Positions 17,823-25,901 of a stretch of 64,000 bases of DNA are shown here, in pieces (the first letter of the stretch is position 1; each line of letters opens with the position of its first letter). Made by a program: the position numbers and the translations under genes. The DNA comes from Sphingomonas sp. (GTDB lineage Bacteria; Pseudomonadota; Alphaproteobacteria; Sphingomonadales; Sphingomonadaceae), in the NCBI RefSeq assembly GCF_024508665.1, contig NZ_JANINP010000001.1, positions 310,001 through 374,000 on the forward strand. Direction: 5' to 3'. Below the pieces are notes generated by a model. That model had not been told where the DNA came from, searched no databases, and saw only the letters and a list, made by a program, of their open reading frames with translations.

Positions 17823-18377
17823 TTACTGCCCGGGCTTGTCCGTCGACGCGGGCGGCGGCGGGGGCATGTCGCCGCCACCGCGCATACCGCGCATCTGTCC
17901 CATCGCGTCGCGTGCCGCCTGGCGCTCGGCAGCATCGATCTTGCCGTCCTTATTGGTATCCATCCGGTCGAAGCGCCGCGCGGCCAGCGCGCGATATTCC
18001 TCGCGGTCGATCACGCCGTCGCCGTTGGTATCCAGCCGTGCGAACATCCGTCCGCCGAAGCCGCGGCCGGCGGGGCCGGCTGCCGGTGGTGGAGAGGACG
18101 CGCCGTCAGCGGGCGGTGGGGGAGGCGGCGCAGCGTCGGCCCCGCCCATCGCTCGACGCGGCTGCATCTCGTCTGGCGTCAGCTTGCCGTCCTTGTTGGT
18201 ATCCAGGCGATCGAACCGGGCATCGGCCTGCGCCATCGCTTCGTCGCGCGACAGCACGCCATCGCCATTGGCATCGCCTCTCGCGGCCGGCGCGGTCTGC
18301 GCCGCGGTCGGCCCGACCAGTGCTACCGCCATGAAGCTTGCGCTCGCAAGCGCCGCGGCAAGAAACACTCGATTCAT
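17823..18377 (-). CDS. Exported EF-hand calcium-binding protein
   Basis: Small exported protein of 184 residues. ATG at 18377 begins a signal peptide that ends near residue 27 (PTAAQ); longer frames upstream lack one. Four canonical EF-hand loops are visible: DANGDGVLSRDE (35-46), DTNKDGKLTPDE (59-70), DTNGDGVIDREE (116-127) and DTNKDGKIDAAE (140-151). A Pro/Ala-rich linker separates the two pairs and a proline-rich tail follows. All loops keep the acidic ligands, so calcium binding is likely. It precedes the two-component genes on the same strand by about 110 bases, with a hairpin between; a link to signalling is possible but unproven. Confidence 0.88.
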   Translation of the reverse strand: MNRVFLAAALASASFMAVALVGPTAAQTAPAARGDANGDGVLSRDEAMAQADARFDRLDTNKDGKLTPDEMQPRRAMGGADAAPPPPPPADGASSPPPAAGPAGRGFGGRMFARLDTNGDGVIDREEYRALAARRFDRMDTNKDGKIDAAERQAARDAMGQMRGMRGGGDMPPPPPASTDKPGQ

Positions 18378-18509
18378 CCCGTTGTCCTCGATCGGGTGCA
18401 GGGCCATTCCCTGCCGTCGGGGGACTTGTGGTTCCTCTGTGTCGCTCGCGCATGTCAGTCCATGGCGAAATTGTCGCAAATTGTCGCAATAGAAGGGAAA
18501 ATCCTGGCC

Positions 18510-19286
18510 TCAGGCGAAGATGGCGACGCTTTGCATCTGTTCGGCGATGGGCTCGCCATCGGCGTTCCAGATCATCATTTCCTGGCTCGAGCTCCCCGCC
18601 CTGGCATAATCGGCGTTGGTTCGGAGCAGCCACCATCCGTCGGTGGTTCGCGGCTGCGCGCCGAGCAGGTTGAGCTGCCAGGTCATCGAACTGCACGGTG
18701 CCGGCCCGCCGATCAGCTTGAGCGCGGCGGGCGGGAGGCAATCCGCCACCGCGATCAACTCGACCATTGGATCCAATCCATCGCGCTCGTTCAACCGCAC
18801 CCAACGGAGCCACTCCGCCGGACCGACCGTCGCGTCGCGCCGATCGAGCAACTCGAAATTCTGCGCGAAGGAGACCGCGGAATTGCCTTTGAAGGTCGTG
18901 TCGCCAGGCCCCGGCCGCGGAAAGTCGGGGGCGGTTCCGACCTGATGATCGAGCTTGGAATCCACCGCGCTCATGAAGACGAAGGTCGCACGCAGTCCAA
19001 GCCCCGCCTCGCTTTCGACATCGGCCTGAATGAAGGCAGCGTTGCGGCCGCGCCGTAGTCGACTTGCGCGGATCACGATGTCGCCCGACAAGGGACCGAT
19101 GAACGCGACCAGCGCGGACCGCAGCGGCGGGAGGTCGGTGTCGGATTGTTGCGCCGCATGGAGCGCGAGTGCCGCCGACAGGCCGCCATAGCTCGTGCGT
19201 CCCTGCAACCAGCTGTCGGGAATACTGCCCCGCCAACCGCCCTCGATCGGTTCGAATGCGTCGATGATCTGCTTCAAGCCCGGCAT
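18510..19286 (-). CDS. Acyl-CoA thioesterase, double hot-dog type
   Basis: Protein of 258 residues resembling the thioesterase family PF13622 (TesB-like double hot dog), expected to hydrolyse acyl-CoA in the cytoplasm. Visible family features are WLQGRTSYGGLSAALAL near the first hot-dog helix and MTWQLNLLG with an Asp/Glu-rich C-terminal half. The ATG at 19286 follows AAGGGGAATTC. It lies 21 bases after the acyl-CoA ligase stop on the same strand, so the two are probably co-transcribed. Ligase plus thioesterase suggests handling of an exogenous carboxylic acid. The substrate is unknown. Confidence 0.75.
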   Translation of the reverse strand: MPGLKQIIDAFEPIEGGWRGSIPDSWLQGRTSYGGLSAALALHAAQQSDTDLPPLRSALVAFIGPLSGDIVIRASRLRRGRNAAFIQADVESEAGLGLRATFVFMSAVDSKLDHQVGTAPDFPRPGPGDTTFKGNSAVSFAQNFELLDRRDATVGPAEWLRWVRLNERDGLDPMVELIAVADCLPPAALKLIGGPAPCSSMTWQLNLLGAQPRTTDGWWLLRTNADYARAGSSSQEMMIWNADGEPIAEQMQSVAIFA

Positions 19287-19307
19287 GAATTCCCCTTGTT
19301 CTTGTGA

Positions 19308-20840
19308 TTATGCCGGCTGCGCGGCGAGCCGGTCTCGCAATTCGCGCTTGAGCACCTTGCCGATCGCGCTCCGTGGTAATTCGTCGATCGGGTGGAGTGC
19401 CGACAGGCGCTGCGTCTTGCCGAGCTGGTTGTTGGTCCAGGCCATGATCTCATCGGCCGAGGCATCGACGCCACTATTGGGGACGTAGAAGCCGACCGGG
19501 GTCTCACCCCATTTTTCCGACGGCACGCCGATCACGGTGCATTCCTGAACTGCGGGATGCTGCTTGAGCACCGCCTCGATATCGACCGGATAGATGTTGA
19601 AGCCGCCCGAGATGATCAGGTCCTTTTTGCGGTCCATCAGGATCAGGAAGCCGTCCTCGTCGAACCGGCCGATATCGCCGTGGCGGATGAAGCGATTGCC
19701 GTCCTTGTCGTACCATTCGGCCTCGGCGGTTGCCTGTTTGCGGCCGTGATAGCCGGTCATCATCGCCGGCGAGCGGCCGACGACCTCGCCCGTTTCGCCC
19801 TGCGCGACTTCGTTTCCGTCATCGTCGATCAGCCGCATGTCGTGGCCGGGCAGCGGTTGTCCGACCGTGTGAAGCTTGTCGGGGAAAGCGGTGCAGTCGA
19901 GCCCGGTCGAGGCGCCACCCTCGGTCATGCCGTAGAATTCGACCAGCCGCCCCGGCCAGCGTGCCAGGATGTCGGCCTTGAGGGCTGGTGAGAAAGGCGC
20001 GCTGGTCGAAGTCTTGAGCTTGAAGGCCGACAGATCGAACCGGTCGAAATCCGGCACCGCCATGATCCGCTGGTATTGCACCGGGACCAGCATCGCGTGC
20101 GTCACGTGGTGCTTTTCGGCGAGTTCGAGGAACGCGCGTGCGTCGAACTTCTTCATCAGCACCACGGTGCCGCCCCAGCCGAGCGTGGGAAGGAAACTGA
20201 CCAACGTCGTGTTCGAGTAGAGCGGAGTCGAATTCATCGTCACCGCGTCACCATATCCGCCCGCCGAATTGCGCCCGATATGCGACCAGCGCATGGCATG
20301 CGACTGGACGATGCCCTTGGGCGTGCCTGTGGTCCCCGACGAATAGATGATATTGAAGCCGTCGGCCGGCGCGATCGCAACCGGGCGGGGTTTGCTGCCC
20401 GGTGGTGCCAGCCAGGTTTCGAATTCCGAGGTGTCGAGACGGATCTGTTTTGCGGCAACCGCCTGGTGGGCGATAGCTGCTTGGTTGTCGCCATCGAGAA
20501 AAACGATTGGCGCGCCGCAATCGGCGATCATCGCGGCAAGCGCCTCGGGGGTTGAGGATGGCGCGAGCGGTGCTGCGACGCAGCCGGCGCGCAACGTGCC
20601 GAGGAACACGGCTGCATAAGCGATCGACGAGGCCGAGATGATCGCTATCGATTGCCCCTGTCGGACGCCGTCGCGCTGCAGCGCCGCCGCGACGCGATCC
20701 ATCATCGCATCGAGTTCGGCATAGCTATAGCTGCCTTCCGCATCGGCCACCGCGGTCTTGCCGCCGCGCTCCTTGGTATGTTCGCGAATAATGTCGGGCA
20801 GGGTAGCGAAGTCACTGGTGAGCAAGGCTTCGGCGCTCAT
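19308..20840 (-). CDS. Acyl-CoA ligase (AMP-forming)
   Basis: Class I adenylate-forming enzyme of 510 residues that activates a carboxylic acid to its CoA thioester. Motifs: P-loop YSSGTTGTPKG, A5 region YGMTEGG, A7/A8 GDIGRFDEDG then DRKKDLIISGGFNIYP, and catalytic Lys in GKVLKREL near the C-terminus. The start at 20840 follows an excellent GAGGAGA site. It is divergent from the GST/SDR pair across a 91-base spacer that must carry both promoters. The grouping of ligase, thioesterase, GST and SDR hints at a small catabolic or detoxification module, perhaps for an aromatic or xenobiotic acid. Chain-length preference cannot be read from sequence. Confidence 0.9.
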   Translation of the reverse strand: MSAEALLTSDFATLPDIIREHTKERGGKTAVADAEGSYSYAELDAMMDRVAAALQRDGVRQGQSIAIISASSIAYAAVFLGTLRAGCVAAPLAPSSTPEALAAMIADCGAPIVFLDGDNQAAIAHQAVAAKQIRLDTSEFETWLAPPGSKPRPVAIAPADGFNIIYSSGTTGTPKGIVQSHAMRWSHIGRNSAGGYGDAVTMNSTPLYSNTTLVSFLPTLGWGGTVVLMKKFDARAFLELAEKHHVTHAMLVPVQYQRIMAVPDFDRFDLSAFKLKTSTSAPFSPALKADILARWPGRLVEFYGMTEGGASTGLDCTAFPDKLHTVGQPLPGHDMRLIDDDGNEVAQGETGEVVGRSPAMMTGYHGRKQATAEAEWYDKDGNRFIRHGDIGRFDEDGFLILMDRKKDLIISGGFNIYPVDIEAVLKQHPAVQECTVIGVPSEKWGETPVGFYVPNSGVDASADEIMAWTNNQLGKTQRLSALHPIDELPRSAIGKVLKRELRDRLAAQPA

Positions 20841-20931
20841 GATCTCTCCTCAAACTTGCCGCGAACCGCTAGGCGAAGCCAACACGAAATGCCATACGCG
20901 ATATTCGAAAAATAGAATCAGGGGGAAGCCG

Positions 20932-21546
20932 ATGCTGTTCTACGATGCGGTCAATCCCGCGCCCAACCCACGGCGCGTGCGAATCTACCTCGCCGAAAAA
21001 GGGTTGACCGTTCCGAGCGAAAAGGTTTCGATTCCCAAGGGCGAGCATAGGGGAGAGGCATATCGCGCGGTCAATCCGCTCGGTCAGGTGCCGTGCCTGA
21101 AGCTGGATGACGGCACCGTCATCACCGAGAGCGTGTCGATCTGCCGCTATTTCGAGGCGCTCAATCCCGAGCCGCCCTTGTTCGGCGTCGGTGCGCAGGG
21201 GCAAGCGGAGGTCGATATGTGGACGCGCCGGGTCGAACTTCGCCTGATGACCCCGATCGCGATGGTGTGGGTGCACACGCATCCGCTCACGGCGCGCGTC
21301 GTGCCCAAGCAATATACCGAGTTCGGCGAAAGCAACCGCCCGCGGATCGACACCGTGATGCGCGAGTTCGACACCGCGCTGACCGAGCGCCAGTTCCTTG
21401 ACGGAAAGGGATATTCGATGGCCGATATCGTGCTGCAGACGACGATCGATTTCGCCAAGTTCATCGGCGTCGACATGCCGGAGGACGCGACCGCGCTCAG
21501 CGCCTGGTACGACCGCGTCGCGTCGCGCCCGAGTGCGGCGGCATGA
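20932..21546 (+). CDS. Glutathione S-transferase
   Basis: Cytosolic GST of 204 residues. The N-terminal thioredoxin fold shows NPAPNPRRVRIYLAEKGL and the cis-Pro/ES glutathione site LGQVPCLKLDDGTVITESVS; the all-alpha C-terminal domain ends with YSMADIVLQTTIDFA, the usual N-capping Asp box. The ATG at 20932 follows GGGGGAA; an upstream in-frame extension would run into the divergent promoter and is rejected. Its stop overlaps the SDR start by four bases. Substrate unknown; it may conjugate or isomerise an intermediate handled by the divergent ligase. Confidence 0.9.
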   Translation: MLFYDAVNPAPNPRRVRIYLAEKGLTVPSEKVSIPKGEHRGEAYRAVNPLGQVPCLKLDDGTVITESVSICRYFEALNPEPPLFGVGAQGQAEVDMWTRRVELRLMTPIAMVWVHTHPLTARVVPKQYTEFGESNRPRIDTVMREFDTALTERQFLDGKGYSMADIVLQTTIDFAKFIGVDMPEDATALSAWYDRVASRPSAAA

Positions 21547-22340
21547 GCACAGGGATAGAGGGACGCGTCGCAATCGTCACGGGCGGCGGGACGGGGATCG
21601 GGGCGGCGACCGTCAGGATGCTCGCCGCCCAAGGCGTGCGTTGCGTCGTCAATTACGCGTCGAGCCGGGATGATGCCGAAGCAGTCGCAGCAGAAGCCGG
21701 CAACGGAGCGATCGCGGTCCAAGCCGATATCGTCGAGGATACCGCTTGCCGCGCGCTGGCCCAGGCCGCGCTCGATGCGTTCGGCCGGATCGACTTCCTC
21801 GTCAACAATGCCGGGCGGACCAAATTCGCCAATCATGAGGATTTCGATGCGCTCGACGCCGAGGATTTCGTCGACATCTATCGCCTCAACACCGTCGCCG
21901 CGTTTCAGATGGTGCGCGCCTGTGCGCCGGCGATGCGCGAACAGGATGCGTCGGCGGTGGTCAACGTCGCCAGCGTAGCCGGCGTATTCGGTATGGGATC
22001 GTCGGTCGCCTATGCCGCGTCGAAAGGCGCGCTGATCACCATGACCAAGAGCCTGGCGCGCGTGCTGGCGCCGCAGATTCGCGTCAACGCGGTCGCGCCC
22101 GGCTATGTCGGTACGGGATGGTTCGAGAAGAGGTTGGGCGCGGAAGGGTTCGAACGGCTCAACCAGAATATCGCCAGCCGCGTGCCAATGGGATTCGCCG
22201 CCGGCCCCGACGATATAGCGGGTCCGATCGTGCAATTGCTCGACCCGATAGCCCGTGCGATCACCGGCGAGGTGACGTTGCTCGATGCCGGCGGCCATCT
22301 CGACGTCGCCCTGACGCGGCGGCCGGGGAAGGAACAATAA
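21543..22340 (+). CDS. SDR-family oxidoreductase
   Basis: Classical short-chain dehydrogenase of 265 residues. The cofactor motif TGGGTGIG is at about 14-21, the NNAG motif is LVNNAG, catalytic Ser is in VNVASVAG and the Tyr/Lys pair is YAASK. The sequence after beta-2 (VNYASSRDDAEAVA) resembles NADPH-preferring FabG-like members. It starts inside the GST stop (ATGA), so the two are co-translated. It ends 17 bases from the convergent exporter gene. Substrate unknown. Confidence 0.88.
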   Translation: MSTGIEGRVAIVTGGGTGIGAATVRMLAAQGVRCVVNYASSRDDAEAVAAEAGNGAIAVQADIVEDTACRALAQAALDAFGRIDFLVNNAGRTKFANHEDFDALDAEDFVDIYRLNTVAAFQMVRACAPAMREQDASAVVNVASVAGVFGMGSSVAYAASKGALITMTKSLARVLAPQIRVNAVAPGYVGTGWFEKRLGAEGFERLNQNIASRVPMGFAAGPDDIAGPIVQLLDPIARAITGEVTLLDAGGHLDVALTRRPGKEQ

Positions 22341-22357
22341 GCGGGCCGGACGGGGGA

Positions 22358-23584
22358 CTAGCCTTCGGCAACCGCAACCGATGGCGAGGGCACCCGGTCG
22401 AGTACTTTCCACAGGATGATGCCGAGCGCGATCGTCACCAGCAGCGCCGCCAGCAGGAAGTTCGCGCCGGTGAAACCGTGACGATCGCCCGCCGCTAGTG
22501 CCTGGGTAAGGACGAGCGGTCCGAGGATCGACGACACGCTACCCATGCTGCCGATCCCGCCCTGCAATTGCCCCTGGCGCGTGGCATCGACCATGCGCGA
22601 CAGCAGGCCGTTAAAGGCAGGGAAGACGAAGCCCTGAAACGCGCTGATCGCCATCAGGACATAAGCCTGCCAGCCGGCGGTGGCGAAGGCGAACAGGTAA
22701 AAGGCGATGCCGGCGGAGCACATGCCAACGACCATCGCCTTGCGCTCACCGATGCGCCTGATCACCGGGCCGGTCAGACCGGCCTGTACGCACGCCATGA
22801 TGAAGCCGACGAACGCCAGGCTCCAACCGATTGCGCGCGCGTCCCAGCCGAACCGCATCGTCGCCCAGAACGACCAGGTCGAGGGGTAGACCATGTGCGC
22901 GAGCTGCCAGATGAACCAGGCGAGCAATAACGGCGCGGCATTGCCGGCGTGGAACAGGGGCCGGAACGCGCCGACGATATGCGCATCGCGCAGGTGGAAC
23001 GGGCGGCGATTCTCGAGCTTCAACGTTTCCGGCATGAACAGGAACATCGTCGCCGCATTGAGCAGCGCCAGCGCGGCGGCCGCGACGAACGGCGCCCGCG
23101 GACCGAAACTCGACAGCAGGCCGCCAAGCGCCGGACCCAGGATAAAGCCGATGCCGAATGCTGCGCCGATCAGCCCGAAGGTCGCGCCGCGTTTCTCCGG
23201 CGGGGTGACGTCGGCGATGACCGATCCCGCTGGGCCATAGACAGCTCCCGCCGCGCCGGCGATCGCGCGGCCTAGGAAAAGCCAGCCGAGCGTCGGCGCC
23301 CAGGCCATCAACGCATAGTCCATGCCGAAGCACAGCATCGAGGTCAGCAATATCGGCCGTCGCCCGAAGCGGTCGGACAGATTGCCGAGCACCGGCCCTG
23401 CGAAGAACTGCATCACAGAGAAAACGACGAGCATATAGCCGGCAACCCGCGTGGCCTGCTCGAGGTCGATGTGGCCGAGCTGCGTGATCAGCTTGGGGAA
23501 GACCGGCATGACGATGCCGAACCCGATCGTGTCGATCAGCACGGCGGTGAGCGCGATCGGCACGGCACGATTGTCGAAGCGCAT
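22358..23584 (-). CDS. MFS exporter, TetA(A)-like
   Basis: Twelve-segment major facilitator of 408 residues. Residues 9-28 (IALTAVLIDTIGFGIVMPVF) and the loop 2-3 motif GNLSDRFGRRPIL match the TetA/TCR drug-proton antiporter family, and motif C-like GFILGPALGG lies in segment 5. The ATG at 23584 follows GGGGAGAAATA. No TetR repressor is adjacent, which is unusual for a dedicated tetracycline exporter, so an uncharacterised efflux or multidrug role is more likely. Nothing in the flanks indicates recent transfer. Confidence 0.85.
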   Translation of the reverse strand: MRFDNRAVPIALTAVLIDTIGFGIVMPVFPKLITQLGHIDLEQATRVAGYMLVVFSVMQFFAGPVLGNLSDRFGRRPILLTSMLCFGMDYALMAWAPTLGWLFLGRAIAGAAGAVYGPAGSVIADVTPPEKRGATFGLIGAAFGIGFILGPALGGLLSSFGPRAPFVAAAALALLNAATMFLFMPETLKLENRRPFHLRDAHIVGAFRPLFHAGNAAPLLLAWFIWQLAHMVYPSTWSFWATMRFGWDARAIGWSLAFVGFIMACVQAGLTGPVIRRIGERKAMVVGMCSAGIAFYLFAFATAGWQAYVLMAISAFQGFVFPAFNGLLSRMVDATRQGQLQGGIGSMGSVSSILGPLVLTQALAAGDRHGFTGANFLLAALLVTIALGIILWKVLDRVPSPSVAVAEG

Positions 23585-23715
23585 TATTTCTCCCCGGCGA
23601 CCGATTCTTGGCCGGCATCCGATTGCGGTGCCTGCTGCTCCTGATCCATACTCGTTTTGTTCCGATATCGCAAAGCGCCGCTCCGACAGAACAAGGAGCG
23701 GCGCTTGGGGGGACG

Positions 23716-24174
23716 TCAGGCGAGGTGGGCGACGAGATTGTCGAGCGTCATGCTGGTGCCGTTGGCGACGCCGAGCCGGATATAGTCGTCGAGATGCTCG
23801 TCCGAGCGGCAGACGATCTCTACCGTCATGCGGGTGCCGCCGTCATGATCGGCGAGCATCACGCGACCGAGCGCATCCATGGCCTCGAACTCGAGCAGAT
23901 GCGGCGGTTCGATCCGCTTATAGGTGCCGGTGAATGCCATATGCGCGTGGCTGGGAGAGACGAAGACGAATTTGCCTCCGATGCGCAGATCGATCTCGCA
24001 GCGCGACAGCGGGTCGCCGCCGGCGTCCCACCACAGGCGCAGGCTCTCGGGCGTGGTCCAGGCGGTGAACACGGCGTCGGGCGATGCGGCGAAATCGCGG
24101 ACGAAGCGAATGGCGTGGGCGGCGCGATCGATTGTGAAACCGGGGGCGTCGGCGGCGATAGCGGGGGCGGGCAT
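23716..24174 (-). CDS. SRPBCC/AHSA1-domain protein
   Basis: Protein of 152 residues in the AHSA1 (activator of Hsp90 ATPase homologue) branch of the START-like fold. Seen: FDASPDAVF-like opening (FAASPDAVFTAWT), LRLWWD and GGTRMTVEI. Its ATG immediately follows the ArsR stop (TGAATG), so the regulator and this protein form one transcript. ArsR/AHSA1 pairs are common in proteobacteria; the ligand of the hydrophobic cavity is usually unknown. Confidence 0.85.
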   Translation of the reverse strand: MPAPAIAADAPGFTIDRAAHAIRFVRDFAASPDAVFTAWTTPESLRLWWDAGGDPLSRCEIDLRIGGKFVFVSPSHAHMAFTGTYKRIEPPHLLEFEAMDALGRVMLADHDGGTRMTVEIVCRSDEHLDDYIRLGVANGTSMTLDNLVAHLA

Positions 24175-24507
24175 TCAAGTCTCCTTCTTGGTGGCAAGGT
24201 GGCGGTCGAGATTGTCGAAGCGGCGGTCCCATTGGTCGCGAAAGCGGTCGATCCAATCGGCGGCATCCTTCATCGCCTCGGCGCGCAGTCGCCGCGGGCG
24301 GCGTTGTGCGTCGCGTCCGCCCTCGATCAGCCCGGCATGTTCGAGCACCTTGAGATGTTTCGAGATGGTCGGCTGGCTGAGCGCAAAGGGCTGCATGAGT
24401 TCGGACACGGTCGCCTCGCCCAGCGCCAGCCGGGCAAGGATCGCGCGACGAGTGGGATCGCTGAGTGCGGCGAAGGTCGCGTCGAGATAGGGCGATTCTA
24501 TAGCCAT
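24175..24507 (-). CDS. ArsR-family winged-helix regulator
   Basis: Repressor of 110 residues. The HTH region is LALGEATVSELMQPFALSQP followed by TISKHLKVLEHAGLI, the usual ArsR recognition helix. The cysteine metal site of ArsR/SmtB sensors (CxC in alpha-3) is absent, so it probably senses something other than a metal, as in other AHSA1-linked members. The promoter appears to place the transcript start at or next to the ATG, and an inverted repeat covers the same bases, implying autoregulation. It is co-transcribed with the AHSA1 gene. Confidence 0.88.
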   Translation of the reverse strand: MAIESPYLDATFAALSDPTRRAILARLALGEATVSELMQPFALSQPTISKHLKVLEHAGLIEGGRDAQRRPRRLRAEAMKDAADWIDRFRDQWDRRFDNLDRHLATKKET

Positions 24508-24542
24508 GTGGCTATATAGCTAAATGGCTATCTAAGAGTCAA
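24500..24542 (-). promoter_or_regulatory. arsR promoter with overlapping operator; probably leaderless
   Basis: On the minus strand TTGACT (24537-24542), an 18-base spacer and TATATA (24513-24518) form a good sigma70 promoter. The -10 box ends 5 bases before the ATG, so the mRNA should be leaderless. The palindrome ATAGCCA-TG-TGGCTAT (24500-24515) covers the start codon and part of the -10 box, and TGGCTAT recurs 16 bases upstream (24525-24531), consistent with two bound dimers. Confidence 0.6.
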
Positions 24543-24564
24543 ATTGATGCTTCGGCATTTAATC

Positions 24565-24722
24565 TCCCCTCTCTGCAAGGGAGGGGATTCAGGGGTGGGT
24601 AAGCGCGGGCGAGGCTCGATGCCCCGTCCGTCGCTGTTCTGGCGAGCGGCAGGAGAATCTCTAGCGACCGGCAGACGCGCTTCGCGCGCACCACCCCAAC
24701 CCCTCCCTTGCGGGGAGGGGGG
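24565..24722. repeat. GC-rich inverted repeat element
   Basis: Two self-complementary CCCCTCCC-type palindromes (about 24565-24600 and 24691-24722) bracket about 90 bases rich in GCGCG. The outer parts are inverted copies of each other (CTTGCAGAGAGGGG-like against CCTTGCGGGGAGGGG). No coding potential. The same family occurs at 46253-46381 and 62189-62302. Confidence 0.6.
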
Positions 24723-24729
24723 CTTCAAC

Positions 24730-25137
24730 CTAGTCGGGCATCGTCTCGTACGCGGTCAAACCCTCCGGCAGCGTGACCCAGTCCGGCTTGTCGCGGACGA
24801 AGATCGCAAGCGTCGGCTTGAAGTGGGCCGGCTCGTCGAGCGAACCGGCATAGATGGTATGACTGTCATGCACGCCATGGATGCCGCCAAACACCAGCCC
24901 GCCGCACTCCGGGCAGGAATTGCGCGTGGCGTTGCCGCCACGCATCGCCGGGGAGTGGAACTGATGCGTGCGGCCGGTGATCGTCAGCGCGCTGGCGGCA
25001 AAGCCCATGAACGGAATGAACCCCGATCCCGATGCCTTGCGGCAGTCGGCGCAATAACAAAAGCCCATGCCGTCCGGCGCTCCCCGCGCTTCGTAGCGCA
25101 ATTGCCCGCACAGGCATCCACCGGTGATCGTCGTCAT
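24730..25137 (-). CDS. GFA/CENP-V-type zinc protein
   Basis: Protein of 135 residues with the glutathione-dependent formaldehyde-activating (GFA/CENP-V) fold. Zinc ligands are visible as CLC (8-10), CYCADC (27-32) and the CPECG knuckle around residue 75, with KASGSGF typical of the family. Many members have no proven enzyme activity. Its ATG lies inside the stop of the AlkD-like gene (ATGA), so the two are co-translated. Pairing with a DNA alkylation repair protein suggests, by inference only, a role in coping with alkylating or aldehyde stress. Confidence 0.88.
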   Translation of the reverse strand: MTTITGGCLCGQLRYEARGAPDGMGFCYCADCRKASGSGFIPFMGFAASALTITGRTHQFHSPAMRGGNATRNSCPECGGLVFGGIHGVHDSHTIYAGSLDEPAHFKPTLAIFVRDKPDWVTLPEGLTAYETMPD

Positions 25138-25853
25138 CCGCCTCTCCGCTTGCCTTCATTCTTGAGCGCTTCGCGTTTGGTCAGGCCGCTCAATCGATGT
25201 TCGTTCGCTGCGACATAACGTGCGATTTCATCGGGATCTGTCCAGGCATATTGCCGCAGCGCCCAGCCGATCGCCTTGCGCAGGAAGAATTCAGGCGATC
25301 CGATCGACGGCTCGATACAGGCATAAAGCAGCTCGAGGTCCGTCGCACCTTTGGCCGGCAACTGGCAGAGGATTGCACTCCTCCGCTTCCACATATCGGC
25401 GTCGGTCGACCAGGCCAGCATCGTTTCGCGCATCTCCGCGCGATCGTTCTGCAGCAATGACCATAGCCGGTGCCCGGCGATTTCGTCGACATAGTCCCAC
25501 CATGCGCCGGTGACGATCATCTCCTCGTACATCGGCAGCGCGTTGATCCGCTGAAACCGCCGCGCCGCCTTCACCGCGCTGAGCTCGATCGCCGCATAAC
25601 GCTCCTCACGATATGTCGCGCCGCGCCACAAGGCGAGGACATCGGCTTGCCACGCCGCACTGTCGGACCAATCGAGTCCGGTGAAGACCAGCTTCAGCGC
25701 GGCGCGCCGCGGCACGGTCGGAACGCCGAGATAGGGCATCGCCGATTTCATGTACGCCTGCATCGCCGGCGCCCGTGCCGGTTCCGCTACGGCCTGCAGT
25801 GCTTCGCGGACCTGCGTCGTCAGGGGCTTTCCCGCCGGCTTGGAATGTGTCAT
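25134..25853 (-). CDS. DNA alkylation repair protein, AlkD-like HEAT repeat
   Basis: Protein of 239 residues resembling the AlkC/AlkD family of DNA glycosylases, which are all-helical HEAT-like repeat proteins that excise N3/N7-alkylpurines. Visible family stretches are MPYLGVPTVPRR, ERYAAIELSAVKAARRF, WWDYVDEIAGHRLW and a late FFLRKAIGWALRQYAWTDP. ATG at 25853 is the first codon that begins this homologous block; the longer frame upstream is antisense to the acyl-CoA dehydrogenase gene. It is coupled to the GFA gene by ATGA. It diverges from the dehydrogenase gene with only 48 bases between starts. Confidence 0.88.
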   Translation of the reverse strand: MTHSKPAGKPLTTQVREALQAVAEPARAPAMQAYMKSAMPYLGVPTVPRRAALKLVFTGLDWSDSAAWQADVLALWRGATYREERYAAIELSAVKAARRFQRINALPMYEEMIVTGAWWDYVDEIAGHRLWSLLQNDRAEMRETMLAWSTDADMWKRRSAILCQLPAKGATDLELLYACIEPSIGSPEFFLRKAIGWALRQYAWTDPDEIARYVAANEHRLSGLTKREALKNEGKRRGG

Positions 25854-25901
25854 CTCCGGACCATACCCGATATTCAGATTCGGTGAAGAGGAGAGGTTTG
25901 A

